Shown here in pieces: positions 12,814 through 20,392 of a DNA stretch of 40,641 nt (its first letter is position 1; each line of letters begins with the position of its first letter). The stretch covers positions 1-40,641 of the IMG/VR virus record IMGVR_UViG_3300035659_000047; one strand, written 5' to 3'. This stretch comes from a virus. The notes under the pieces were generated by a model that did no database searches, was not told where the DNA came from, and saw only the letters and a program-made list of their open reading frames with translations. The position numbers were made by a program, and so were the translations under genes.

Positions 12814-12843
12814 AAAGGGCGACCCTTTGGCCGCCCTTTTTTT
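12814..12843 (+). terminator. Rho-independent terminator of the rightward operon
   Basis: AAAGGGCG (12814-12821) pairs with CGCCCTTT (12832-12839) and runs into a T tract to 12843. It ends the rightward operon. The leftward late operon stops at 12842, so the two converge here. The reverse strand has a weaker T/C tract, so it may work in both directions. Confidence 0.85.
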
Positions 12844-12988
12844 AGGTTGTCGGTTTAACTTCTTCTGGTTTCTCTTCCGGTTTCTCTTCTTTACTTGGTA
12901 GAGAAAAGATTGGAGATCCGGTAGGGCTCAAAAATTGGTATCCTGTATCTGCCCCGATCGCTCCGAATATTCCATTCGCAATAATCAT
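12842..12988 (-). CDS. Small Lys/Glu/Pro-tailed protein at the end of the late operon
   Basis: 48 aa. ATG 12988 overlaps the TGA of the upstream small membrane-protein gene (ATGA), which supports this frame over a shorter one starting at the better-spaced ATG near 12998. The N-terminus is MIIANGIFGAIGADTGYQF and the tail is KEEKPEEKPEEVKP. Such glycine-led, charged-tail small proteins are frequent in late phage regions. Function unknown. Confidence 0.5.
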   Translation of the reverse strand: MIIANGIFGAIGADTGYQFLSPTGSPIFSLPSKEEKPEEKPEEVKPTT

Positions 12989-13110
12989 GTAGTGTCATTT
13001 AAATACCTCCTTTTTATTGCCAGCAAGAATAAAAACATGATGGCAACGAGAATGATTATTTTGTCAGAACATTGAACCATGGACAATAGAACCATGGATA
13101 GGAATTCCAT
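12985..13110 (-). CDS. Small membrane protein beside the endolysin
   Basis: 41 aa. ATG 13110 overlaps the endolysin stop as TAATG, with GCAGGAGG eight bases upstream. One membrane segment (KIIILVAIMFLFLLAIK) is followed by a short basic tail. Position and topology fit an accessory holin, antiholin or inner-membrane spanin component. No sequence proof of which. Confidence 0.55.
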   Translation of the reverse strand: MEFLSMVLLSMVQCSDKIIILVAIMFLFLLAIKRRYLNDTT

Positions 13111-13508
13111 TACCACCGCCTCCTGCGACCAATATCGCAATGGCAGAATGGAGGCTGAACTATTCCATCTGGAAGAATTCTTTGAGGATAGAAATGGAAA
13201 CCTCCAGACCAATTATCAATCAATTTAGTGCAGAGTTTTTCAAGCAAACTGTTTTCATCATCATAAAAACCGAAGTCAATTGCCCATGTTGTTCCGTCTG
13301 GTTGGGGGAGATGGAGGCTTTCCGGCTTCCCTCCTTCGTCAGTATTATGTTTTTGACACCTACAAGCAGAATTTATTTTGATTCCTATTCTCACGATATC
13401 CCTTACAAGTTGAACCCTGTGAACGATGCCAAGATTTATTCGATCATACCCACATCCGCATTTACATGCGAACTCTTTACGAGACAAATTTTCGGTAAGA
13501 TCACCCAT
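13110..13508 (-). CDS. Endolysin, peptidase M15 family
   Basis: 132 aa. The architecture is that of the small M15A peptidases: KEFACKCGCG near the start, CRCQKHNTDEGG, then SLHLPQPDGTTWAIDFGF with the His and Asp zinc ligands, and FCHCDIG for the final H-x-D. It should cut peptide bonds in peptidoglycan during lysis. There is no signal peptide, so release needs a holin; a holin-like gene lies just upstream. The final RRRRW is very basic and may aid wall binding. Confidence 0.75.
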   Translation of the reverse strand: MGDLTENLSRKEFACKCGCGYDRINLGIVHRVQLVRDIVRIGIKINSACRCQKHNTDEGGKPESLHLPQPDGTTWAIDFGFYDDENSLLEKLCTKLIDNWSGGFHFYPQRILPDGIVQPPFCHCDIGRRRRW

Positions 13509-13512
13509 TAGA

Positions 13513-13758
13513 TCATGCCCTTTCCCATTTGTGATTTCTTAAAAATTCATTAATATTGTCCAATTTGTCGAAAATGGCATCCTGGCCTTTTTTGAGATCA
13601 CCTAATTGATTATCGATCGATTTATGCAGGGCTTCGCAGACATTCCTATCTTGTTTTTTCTCTTCAAGATTATTCATTCTTCGGTTCCATCCAAGGGCCG
13701 TGAGAATCGTTACTACTATCCCGCCACCTGCGCCAAAACCAACGGATTCCCAGTTCAT
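13513..13758 (-). CDS. Holin-like protein (XhlA-type topology)
   Basis: 81 aa. A glycine-rich membrane segment (GFGAGGGIVVTILTALGW, residues 7-24) is followed by a basic turn and a cytoplasmic coiled coil (KKQDRNVCEALHKSIDNQLG and on). This is the usual topology of small holin or haemolysin-XhlA-like proteins. It lies directly upstream of the endolysin on the same transcript. Call rests on topology and position. Confidence 0.6.
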   Translation of the reverse strand: MNWESVGFGAGGGIVVTILTALGWNRRMNNLEEKKQDRNVCEALHKSIDNQLGDLKKGQDAIFDKLDNINEFLRNHKWERA

Positions 13759-14018
13759 GGTAGCTCCTTATTATCTTTTGCAACTGTTTTTGATTCACTT
13801 CTTGCAATCGCTCTTGCCTGTGCCAAACTTTTAACTTTATGACCAGATCCAGAATTGAGCGTTCCCCTAAGATATTCCGCAATGACAACGGGAAATCTTT
13901 TTTGGGGAGGTAATTTTCTTCGCTTTGCTGCCCCAGCCCCTAATTCGTCTGGATGATCCATTGCCTCTTTTTGTTGTTTGTCTAACTTTTTGTAATAACT
14001 CGAAAAATTATCTTTCAT
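13755..14018 (-). CDS. Small basic phage protein (DUF6496-like)
   Basis: 87 aa. The C-terminal half has the pattern VVIAEYLRGTLNSGSGHKV, KSLAQARAIARSES, seen in a family of small phage proteins of the form 'hGTLKSGSGKKVKSRKQAIAIA-SE'. The N-terminus is charged with KRRKLPPQKR. Function of the family is unknown. It overlaps the holin-like gene by four bases, so it is cotranscribed with the lysis genes. GGAG lies 17 bases before the ATG, further than usual. Confidence 0.55.
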   Translation of the reverse strand: MKDNFSSYYKKLDKQQKEAMDHPDELGAGAAKRRKLPPQKRFPVVIAEYLRGTLNSGSGHKVKSLAQARAIARSESKTVAKDNKELP

Positions 14019-14040
14019 GAGAATTTAGTTTATTCTCCTA

Positions 14041-14069
14041 TTGACAAAGGAATTTTATGGGAATATATT
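14041..14069 (+). promoter_or_regulatory. Rightward sigma70-type promoter inside the late region
   Basis: TTGACA (14041-14046), a 17-base spacer and TATATT (14064-14069) on the plus strand, opposite to all surrounding late genes. A start is expected near 14076, exactly at the ATG of the small gene at 14076-14216. Confidence 0.75.
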
Positions 14070-14075
14070 ATTTTC

Positions 14076-14216
14076 ATGAAAACTCTTGGCATCATAATTC
14101 TTTTATTTCTTTTCTTTACTCATCATTATGGTGATGAGAAATGGATATCTCCAAGTGAAAAAGGAATCGAATGGCTTTATTTAGTTGCGATTATTCCTCT
14201 TTTATTCCTCCAATGA
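14076..14216 (+). CDS. Small membrane protein with its own promoter (moron)
   Basis: 46 aa. Two hydrophobic segments, MKTLGIIILLFLFF at the start and LYLVAIIPLLFLQ at the end, flank a short charged loop (THHYGDEKWISPSEKG). The expected transcription start coincides with the ATG and no ribosome site is visible, so the mRNA is probably leaderless. It lies alone on the plus strand between late genes and overlaps the 3' end of the ejection-protein gene by 15 bases. This is the layout of a moron expressed from the prophage, possibly for superinfection exclusion or host membrane change. Function inferred from context only. Confidence 0.6.
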   Translation: MKTLGIIILLFLFFTHHYGDEKWISPSEKGIEWLYLVAIIPLLFLQ

Positions 14217-15812
14217 AATATTCCTACCTGTCTGATACATGATTTGTCTTGCCTGTGGTGATGTAGCTTTTGTAGCTTCGATTTTCTTCATCGCCCTCCC
14301 CCCCTTTGAAAGTAACGTCAATGTTGTTCCAACAGCCCTTGGACTTGCGGCGGGAATAAGGGCAAGTGCTATGGGATTATGTGCGAAGATCGCACCAAAT
14401 ATTGCGCCTATGTCTATTGCCGATGTTCTTAATGTCCCTGACCATTTGGGTTCCATCAGATGACCCGCTACGAGAGCTGTAATATCTTTGCCCGTATTTT
14501 TCTCTATTTCCTGAATCAAACCTCTCCTAAAATTATCATCTTCCCGTATCGCCGTATTCAATTTTCTAAGGGCAGTGTCAATTGAACCTTTATCCTTGAG
14601 CGATAAAGTTCTTTCGATTTCATTGATCAATCTCGATGTTTTTTCGTAATCCTTTGTCATCCCCTCATAGCCATGAACTTTTTGCCTGAGTTGCCCTGAT
14701 ACTTCGTTTTTGACTTTCTGAACTGCCGCTCTTCCCTGACTTGTTTCATGATACATATCGCCGATTTGTCTTTTTAGAGTATCAAATCCAATAGGAGAAC
14801 TATAGAAATCTTTGTCTTTAATTGAATTTTGAAGCGTATCAAAAAGATTTTCAAAATCCTTTTTTGCTGGAAGATTATTTCTAATTGTTGATCTCTCAAA
14901 ATCAAGGCCGATTATATCCCCAGCATCATTTAATTTTGGAGAAATCCCATATTCCTTAGCCGTTTCCATGAATTTATTTACCGGTTGATTTAAATCCATT
15001 CTTGGAGGATTCTTCATTTTTTGAATTTTAGATAATTCTGCTCTATAATGTTCGCCTCTCTGTTCTTTAATTGCATGAATACCACCCTTAGCTGTTTCAA
15101 CAATTTCCTCTCCTGATATTTTCCCTTTCATTGCTTGTTTAAATTCTTCTGTGCCTTTTAGGGCTTCTTCAATTACGGCCTTTCCCCTACCGGTCGTAGT
15201 TCCAAGAATTCCTGTTACAACAGATTTGATCGGTTTGGAAATTTGTTCAACCGTTTTCCCTGCGATGGATAAAGGTTCAATTGCCTTTCCCGTTTCGGAA
15301 ATGATTTTCCCTGCCTTTGAGATCGGTCCCATTTTAGAGATTGCTGAGCCTCCACCCATAAAAAGAGCAGATAAATCTGAAACAAATCCAACTGGATCTT
15401 CACTTACCGTTTTTTTGATGTTTTCCCATCCTCCATATCGCTGTTTGATAAATTGACCGGCTGCCTCTGCATAAGGCTCAAATTCTTCCTCTTCTGATTT
15501 GATTTTTTGGCCTTCCAATCTTCTCAATTTTACATCAATTCCTTTCAGCATATTCCCAAGCCCAGATACGGTTTGAATGGGATGCATAAGAGGTGTAATG
15601 ATAGCCTTCCCATATTCATAGGCACTTTCGGGGATATTGGATAATGTCTTTGAAACAAATCCGGGTTCTTCTTTCGCTGCCTGGATAGTGATTTCCTCTT
15701 TAGCTTGACTAAATATTTCCTCCATATCGGCATCCGTAGGAGGATTGGGATCATTCCATTCAAAAGTTATTTTCTTTCCTGTAGTAGAATCTTGTACGGT
15801 ATAATTAGGCAT
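14202..15812 (-). CDS. Putative internal virion (ejection) protein
   Basis: 536 aa, ATG after AAAGGTGGAATAAG. Starts MPNYTVQDSTTGKKITFEW; long helical stretches follow, with a glycine/alanine-rich hydrophobic segment near 150-200 (FVSDLSALFMGGGSAISKMG) and a second near the C-terminus (IDIGAIFGAIFAHNPIALAL). Size, helical content and position as last of three large proteins before the lysis genes match the P22 gp7/gp20/gp16 ejection set. These enter the cell with the DNA. No transglycosylase motif seen. Confidence 0.45.
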   Translation of the reverse strand: MPNYTVQDSTTGKKITFEWNDPNPPTDADMEEIFSQAKEEITIQAAKEEPGFVSKTLSNIPESAYEYGKAIITPLMHPIQTVSGLGNMLKGIDVKLRRLEGQKIKSEEEEFEPYAEAAGQFIKQRYGGWENIKKTVSEDPVGFVSDLSALFMGGGSAISKMGPISKAGKIISETGKAIEPLSIAGKTVEQISKPIKSVVTGILGTTTGRGKAVIEEALKGTEEFKQAMKGKISGEEIVETAKGGIHAIKEQRGEHYRAELSKIQKMKNPPRMDLNQPVNKFMETAKEYGISPKLNDAGDIIGLDFERSTIRNNLPAKKDFENLFDTLQNSIKDKDFYSSPIGFDTLKRQIGDMYHETSQGRAAVQKVKNEVSGQLRQKVHGYEGMTKDYEKTSRLINEIERTLSLKDKGSIDTALRKLNTAIREDDNFRRGLIQEIEKNTGKDITALVAGHLMEPKWSGTLRTSAIDIGAIFGAIFAHNPIALALIPAASPRAVGTTLTLLSKGGRAMKKIEATKATSPQARQIMYQTGRNISLEE

Positions 15813-15813
15813 C

Positions 15814-17307
15814 TTATTCCACCTTTAGGATTTTAAATTTACTTCCTGGTTGGGTTTGCGTTTTCTCTCCTCTTATCGGAGAAGGTTTCTCTGTTCTCAT
15901 CTTGGCTCTTTCACCCATTCTCTTTTCTGCATTCTCAATAAGTGAAAAAATGGAAGCCCATTTTTTAGCTGCCTCTTCTTTGCTATCGCTATTTAAAAAA
16001 TTGGCTCCTATTCGTGGAATGGCCTTCGCAATCCTCTCAATATCCTGTTGTGTCAATACTCCTCTTTCTGCGGCCAAGGATCTTGAAAGATTCCCTAAAA
16101 ATGCTTCTCTATTATCCAGATAAAGTTTTGCATCTGGATTTTGGCCTGTTTTAGCAGCTAAATATAATTTTGTTCCTTTTAGTCTTCCTGACATACCGGT
16201 TTCGATATCCAGTGAGTTCCATGTGTTTTTTAATTCAGACACCAAATCATTGGCCTGACCTATTGCCGTATAATCCTTTTTGAAATCTTCGGATAAGGGA
16301 GGGGCCTGCCCTGTTTCTTTGATTTGTCCCATTCCTTCTCCCCTTGTTCCAATAGTTTTTATTCCTCCTTCGGTTTGTATAACCCCTATTGCCGGAGGAG
16401 TTAAATCATCCCTTGCCTTTTGAACCTCTTTCCTTCCATCTTCTGTGGCTAACCATTTATCAGCTTCGATTGCTTTTTGGGGATCAGTTAAATATTCTGT
16501 TCCAAATTTTCTTTTTATAGCTAAATCAACTGCATTTCCAGCAGAAGGAGGAATTTTGGGTTGTATTTCTTTACCCAAAAATATTGTATTCGCAGCCTTT
16601 TCTTTTTCTTTTTCTGTCGCATTAGGATACAGATCAAGCCAATCTTCATACTTTTGTTTGGCTTCAGATACTTTTTCTTCTGTCTCCATACCAAAATATT
16701 TTAGAATGCTTTTTTTCTTTTTTTGAAGTTCTTTCACCATAGGCATTGTACCGATGAATTTATCAAGACCCTTTTCATCAAGATCCATTTCTATAAATTG
16801 AGATTTTACATGTCCTTTTACGACATCAATTTGTTTGTCAATATTCACAATTGTGTTCTGAGCTAATTCTAAATTTTTTTCCTTTTCTGTCTTTTCAGGC
16901 GGCCCTTCAATTACTTGCCCTGTTCTAATGTCTCTATATCTATGCCCTGGTTTTTCCTCTAAATATTCTTTCTTCTGAGGCTGAAACTGTTCTAATAGTT
17001 TGAGTGCAGCAAATTTCGTTTCGGCGGAAAGCCTTGGATTACTCATAACTTTTGAGAAAATATCTGGAGGTAAAGTTGTAGGTCTTTGTACCGTTATACC
17101 ACCCGGTCCCGGAGGTTCATATACTCCACCTTGTTCCGTTCCTCCTATCACTTGAGGACCCATCTCTTGTGTCAATACCTGAGCCAGTTGTGTAAGTTGT
17201 TGCTTCTTTTTTATTTGTTCACTAAAACCAAGAACAGAATTGAGAATATCCATAAGGTTGATTGTTCCACCACCGTGCAAACTCGGCATTCCTACAACTG
17301 TAGCCAT
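15814..17307 (-). CDS. Putative internal virion (ejection) protein
   Basis: 497 aa, ATG after TTAGGAGGCTAAT. The N-terminus has MPSLHGGGTINLMDILNSVL and a helical QIKKKQQLTQLAQVLTQEMG. Then come Pro/Gly-rich and charged helical stretches, and a conserved-looking AFLGNLSRSLAAERGVLTQQ segment near 400. No enzyme motif. Placement between the other two large helical proteins suggests a P22 gp20-like ejection role. One base separates it from the next gene. Confidence 0.45.
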   Translation of the reverse strand: MATVVGMPSLHGGGTINLMDILNSVLGFSEQIKKKQQLTQLAQVLTQEMGPQVIGGTEQGGVYEPPGPGGITVQRPTTLPPDIFSKVMSNPRLSAETKFAALKLLEQFQPQKKEYLEEKPGHRYRDIRTGQVIEGPPEKTEKEKNLELAQNTIVNIDKQIDVVKGHVKSQFIEMDLDEKGLDKFIGTMPMVKELQKKKKSILKYFGMETEEKVSEAKQKYEDWLDLYPNATEKEKEKAANTIFLGKEIQPKIPPSAGNAVDLAIKRKFGTEYLTDPQKAIEADKWLATEDGRKEVQKARDDLTPPAIGVIQTEGGIKTIGTRGEGMGQIKETGQAPPLSEDFKKDYTAIGQANDLVSELKNTWNSLDIETGMSGRLKGTKLYLAAKTGQNPDAKLYLDNREAFLGNLSRSLAAERGVLTQQDIERIAKAIPRIGANFLNSDSKEEAAKKWASIFSLIENAEKRMGERAKMRTEKPSPIRGEKTQTQPGSKFKILKVE

Positions 17308-17316
17308 ATTAGCCTC

Positions 17317-17514
17317 CTAACGTGAAAATAAACTAAGTATGAATCCAAGTATTCCCCCGGATTGTTGATTCCCAAGGCTTCCAAAAAGTCCGCCCCCACC
17401 AGGTTTTCCCATCTTTTGGTCTTTGTCCATCATATCAAGCAATTTAAAAAGAGTACCTTGACCCTGTTTTCCATCTTGTCCCTGAATTTGAGGCATATCA
17501 ATCCATTTGGCCAT
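17317..17514 (-). CDS. Small Gly/Gln-rich hydrophobic-tailed protein
   Basis: 65 aa, ATG after AAGGAGATTTAAG. A polar first half (MAKWIDMPQIQGQDGKQGQG, then FKLLDMMDKD) is followed by PGGGGLFGSLGNQQSGG and a hydrophobic end (ILGFILSLFSR). Such glycine-rich small proteins are often found beside ejection-protein genes. The layout also vaguely resembles a double-glycine leader with a small peptide core, but there is no processing enzyme next to it that would prove this. Confidence 0.5.
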   Translation of the reverse strand: MAKWIDMPQIQGQDGKQGQGTLFKLLDMMDKDQKMGKPGGGGLFGSLGNQQSGGILGFILSLFSR

Positions 17515-17515
17515 C

Positions 17516-18268
17516 TTAAATCTCCTTGTTTTTATAAGTTCTTTCCCTCATCCCGTAGCCGATAACTCCACCCTTTGAAATAACTTCAAAAGGTTGCTCG
17601 GAATATTTAACCCCCAATTTAGGATCGAATATTTTCTCATCTCCCAATGGGTTTAAGATCAAATACATTCCCGTCGCATGCAGGAAGAAGTGTCTTCCGT
17701 CTAAAATAAAATCCGATTCAAAAGTCGTTCCGTTGAGGGTTATATCGCAAATCTTAAAATCGGCGGCCCTGTGAGCCATAATATTCATACCGCAGTCGAG
17801 ATTTAATCCTACCCATTCCCAATCCAAACCTTCGATCGTATCATTCCATTCATGGTCGAACCAGGCCCGGGCTTTAACTTTTTCAGCAGGATATAAATAA
17901 CCCTCACCTTCGAGATAGGGAATAGAATAATATCCCTTATTTAAAATTGTATTGTGTATAACGGGTTTACATTTCGGCTGAAAAGTCAATCCCAACCGAG
18001 GGCTATTAAAAGAAAAACCCTTGATTGTAAAACCAGTCGACGAAACCCTATCTCCCCAATGATCGTCAATTTCCTCCCCAAATTCTCCGTCATACGACCA
18101 ATGCCGGAAATTCGCTCGATATTTTCCAAACTTGTGCAAAAATTCAGCGAAATGGAAAAATTTTCCATTATCAAGACGACCCCAGAAATAAATCCACTCT
18201 ATAGTCGTATTATGCCAAAAATGGTCGTTTGGAAAATTCAACTTTTGTAACCTTTCAGCCAATGCCAA
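17516..18268 (-). CDS. AttH/CrtC-like lipocalin-fold protein
   Basis: 250 aa from TTG (18268 or 18262, within the end of the glycosyltransferase gene; GGAG upstream). The pattern fits the AttH/hydroxyneurosporene-synthase (CrtC) double-lipocalin family: NTTIEWIYFWGRL near the start (family: EWWYF-G-L), KARAWFDHEWNDTIEGLDWE in the middle (family: G-aW-DrEW-...-WdW), then a beta-rich remainder. Members act on hydrophobic or isoprenoid-like substrates or bind them. This is an unusual gene among phage tail genes. Substrate unknown. Confidence 0.55.
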   Translation of the reverse strand: MALAERLQKLNFPNDHFWHNTTIEWIYFWGRLDNGKFFHFAEFLHKFGKYRANFRHWSYDGEFGEEIDDHWGDRVSSTGFTIKGFSFNSPRLGLTFQPKCKPVIHNTILNKGYYSIPYLEGEGYLYPAEKVKARAWFDHEWNDTIEGLDWEWVGLNLDCGMNIMAHRAADFKICDITLNGTTFESDFILDGRHFFLHATGMYLILNPLGDEKIFDPKLGVKYSEQPFEVISKGGVIGYGMRERTYKNKEI

Positions 18269-18822
18269 TCTCCATATTCGTCAAACTTTCGGGTACTCCA
18301 GAGTAAAGTCGACCTTTTTAAACTCTCAAATTTCCGGTTGTGGATTTTTGCGTATTTTTTTAAACGTAAAGCGAAATCTATATCATCCCATTTCGTTTCC
18401 TGAAAACCTCCTATGCAATCAAACGCCGATCTTCTAACCCAAAAGGCTCCAAGCGTTATCTGTTTAAAAAGCAAGTAAAATCCGAGCGGAATCAATCCTG
18501 CAATAATACCTGGAGAATATCTGGTTAATTCGATATGTTTGACTCCCCCTCCAACAAAATAGGGATTTTCAGACTTTTCAATAACTTCCTCAAAAAAAGA
18601 TTCATTTACCTGACAATCCGCATCAACAAAAACTAAGATTTTGGCATGAGTCTGAGAAGCTCCAAAGTTCTTTGCTTGCACCCTTCCGAAACAAGGTGTA
18701 TTGAAAACGATCATTGTTTGAATCTGCCCGTTTAATGATCTTGTGGCCTTTCTGATAGAATCCAATAAGGATTTCGGATCATCCCCAATCTTAACGGGAA
18801 TTATGCAGCTTACTTCAAACAT
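18238..18822 (-). CDS. Family 2 glycosyltransferase
   Basis: 194 aa from ATG 18822; an in-frame ATG at 18888 would add 22 residues that lie inside the upstream gene and precede the domain. GT-A fold features: VSCIIPVKIGDDPKSLLDSI, RVQAKNFGASQTHAKILVFV, the metal-binding DADC, GAFWVRRSAFDCIGGFQE, and acidic WDDIDFALRLKKY. There is no strong membrane segment after the domain. It could glycosylate a virion or host-surface component. It overlaps both neighbours, so it is part of the late transcript. Confidence 0.75.
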   Translation of the reverse strand: MFEVSCIIPVKIGDDPKSLLDSIRKATRSLNGQIQTMIVFNTPCFGRVQAKNFGASQTHAKILVFVDADCQVNESFFEEVIEKSENPYFVGGGVKHIELTRYSPGIIAGLIPLGFYLLFKQITLGAFWVRRSAFDCIGGFQETKWDDIDFALRLKKYAKIHNRKFESLKRSTLLWSTRKFDEYGDWHWLKGYKS

Positions 18823-19850
18823 AGCCTTAACCTGGCCGAATGACCCCAAACAAAACACCAGAACAAACCAACCGGAATATAAAAGCATCCTGTTTTAGAT
18901 TTCTTTTCTGTCCATATAGCAACCCTTAAAAGTGGGTCTAACATTACTCTTTGAACCATCTTTTTCACAATCTTAGATTTTTTCATCCAGGGCACAAGCC
19001 ATTTAGCCATTAATTTATAACCCTTGCTGACGTAAGAATTTGGTCCGAAATGAGCATCTCTGAATTGCCTAACAGCATCGGTAAAACGTTCTCCTTCAAT
19101 AAATATGAAGCAACATGAAACTCCTCCTCCCATTGTCTCTTTTGGATAGGCAATATTTTCAAATGCTTTTTGTTCCAAAGTAGGTTGAACCTGTTGAAGC
19201 CATGGGTTAGCATAAGGCTGTTCAGTCTGCCATTTCTGATAGGGTTCAGCCAATTGTTCTGCCTCAATTCCTCTCTGGGTTATCCCCGCCCCAAGAGCTG
19301 TCATGGCGGTCTGTAAAGGCATTTGCGTCAGAGGGATCCCCTGAAGTTGCGCTTGGGTCGTTTGTCCCTTTTCTGCTAAAAGCGTCTGCATAAGTTGACC
19401 GCTTATGTCGCTGGCTAAGTTTGTCCCTGATTTTGCCAATGTTTTCTGTAATCCGCTACTGCTCAAGGCATTTCGCCCTCCATAACTTTCAAGAATCTGA
19501 GGAATCATTTCCTCTGTCCACGTTCTCATTGCGGGCTCTTTAACACCTTTTTCCCAGGACTGCATGGCAAGGGTAGGATCATAGCCCTCCAAAATCTTAT
19601 TGAGAGCAGTCATGCCCATTTCTGAAGTTGCACCCGCAAGTCCTGTGCCACCTAGAATGTCTGAAATGCTCCCAAATGCCTGACTTTGAATTCCCGAAGG
19701 CCCAGGGGTTATTTGTCCTGGATAAGCCTGAACGCCAGCCCCTATTTCACCCGTAAGCAAACCCGTAAGTTTACCAAGAAGATCCTGCTGACCACCGGTC
19801 ATGAGCGCTGGTTGCTTAATTCCTAATTTTTGCTTTTGTCCACTTGACAT
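18810..19850 (-). CDS. Putative virion/ejection protein with a Cys-Cys C-terminal domain
   Basis: 346 aa, ATG after GAGGATTAAAAAAA. The N-terminal 230 residues are Gly/Gln/Ala-rich with helices (GGQQDLLGKLTGLLTGEIGA), as in small ejection proteins. The C-terminal part, SCCFIFIEGERFTDAVRQFR, DAHFGPNSYVSKGYKLMAKW, then LVPWMKKSKIVKKMVQ, matches a domain seen at the end of many podovirus internal proteins. Position and size match P22 gp7. The last 30 residues (CFYIPVGLFWCFVWGH) overlap the glycosyltransferase start. Confidence 0.5.
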   Translation of the reverse strand: MSSGQKQKLGIKQPALMTGGQQDLLGKLTGLLTGEIGAGVQAYPGQITPGPSGIQSQAFGSISDILGGTGLAGATSEMGMTALNKILEGYDPTLAMQSWEKGVKEPAMRTWTEEMIPQILESYGGRNALSSSGLQKTLAKSGTNLASDISGQLMQTLLAEKGQTTQAQLQGIPLTQMPLQTAMTALGAGITQRGIEAEQLAEPYQKWQTEQPYANPWLQQVQPTLEQKAFENIAYPKETMGGGVSCCFIFIEGERFTDAVRQFRDAHFGPNSYVSKGYKLMAKWLVPWMKKSKIVKKMVQRVMLDPLLRVAIWTEKKSKTGCFYIPVGLFWCFVWGHSARLRLCLK

Positions 19851-19855
19851 TTTTT

Positions 19856-20392
19856 TTAATCCTCCAATTCCATTATTATTTCGCCAGTTTTTTTAAAACC
19901 GAAACGGCTTAAAGCTCTTGGTCTTTGTGTAATGATGCGAAATGCCCTGTACCCTATTTTTTCTTTGATGGGAGAGAGAAGTTTCTTTACCTCTAACATA
20001 ATTTGTCCGTTATCCTGATATTCTTTATCCACAGTTAAAAGATCAACATCAATCGTTTTCAGAATACTATTGATGTATCCCCACAAAAATCCTTTGATTT
20101 TGTGCTCTTCGTCAGCAAGAGCATAAAGCAACATTAAGGGGCTGGTTTCGAAATTGGGAGCCATAGCATAGACCTCATTCAAATCAAAATTCTGAGGCTT
20201 CACCTGTTCAAAGAGATATTTGGGAATCAACTTCAGGTCGTAAATTCTGATGAATTTGAGACTTTCGATCTTATCCTTTACCGATGGGGCAGTAGGCTCT
20301 AAAGTCTTGAGAGAATGCGTTATTTGCATTTCTGGGGCTACCTCTGGCACAGGTTTCATCTTTGGTTTGCGGCCCGACCCTTTTCCTCCCAT
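19856..20392 (-). CDS. GNAT-like acyltransferase in the tail region
   Basis: 178 aa, ATG after AGGTGAACTAA. A disordered basic start (MGGKGSGRKPKMKPVPE) leads to a GNAT-like fold: PLMLLYALADEEHKIKGFLW, then VDLLTVDKEYQDNGQIMLEV in place of motif A, and YRAFRIITQRPRALSRFGFK resembling motif B with its aromatic tip. The usual pyrophosphate loop (Q-x-x-G-x-G/A) is not clear, so activity is uncertain. It starts next to the stop of the ATP-grasp gene, suggesting a joint role. Confidence 0.5.
   Translation of the reverse strand: MGGKGSGRKPKMKPVPEVAPEMQITHSLKTLEPTAPSVKDKIESLKFIRIYDLKLIPKYLFEQVKPQNFDLNEVYAMAPNFETSPLMLLYALADEEHKIKGFLWGYINSILKTIDVDLLTVDKEYQDNGQIMLEVKKLLSPIKEKIGYRAFRIITQRPRALSRFGFKKTGEIIMELED

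Noticed and set aside
12990-13000. Alternative start near 12998 for the last late gene
   Set aside because: It has the better-spaced ribosome site but gives only 35 codons without family features. The ATGA-coupled frame gives a typical Lys/Glu/Pro-tailed phage protein.
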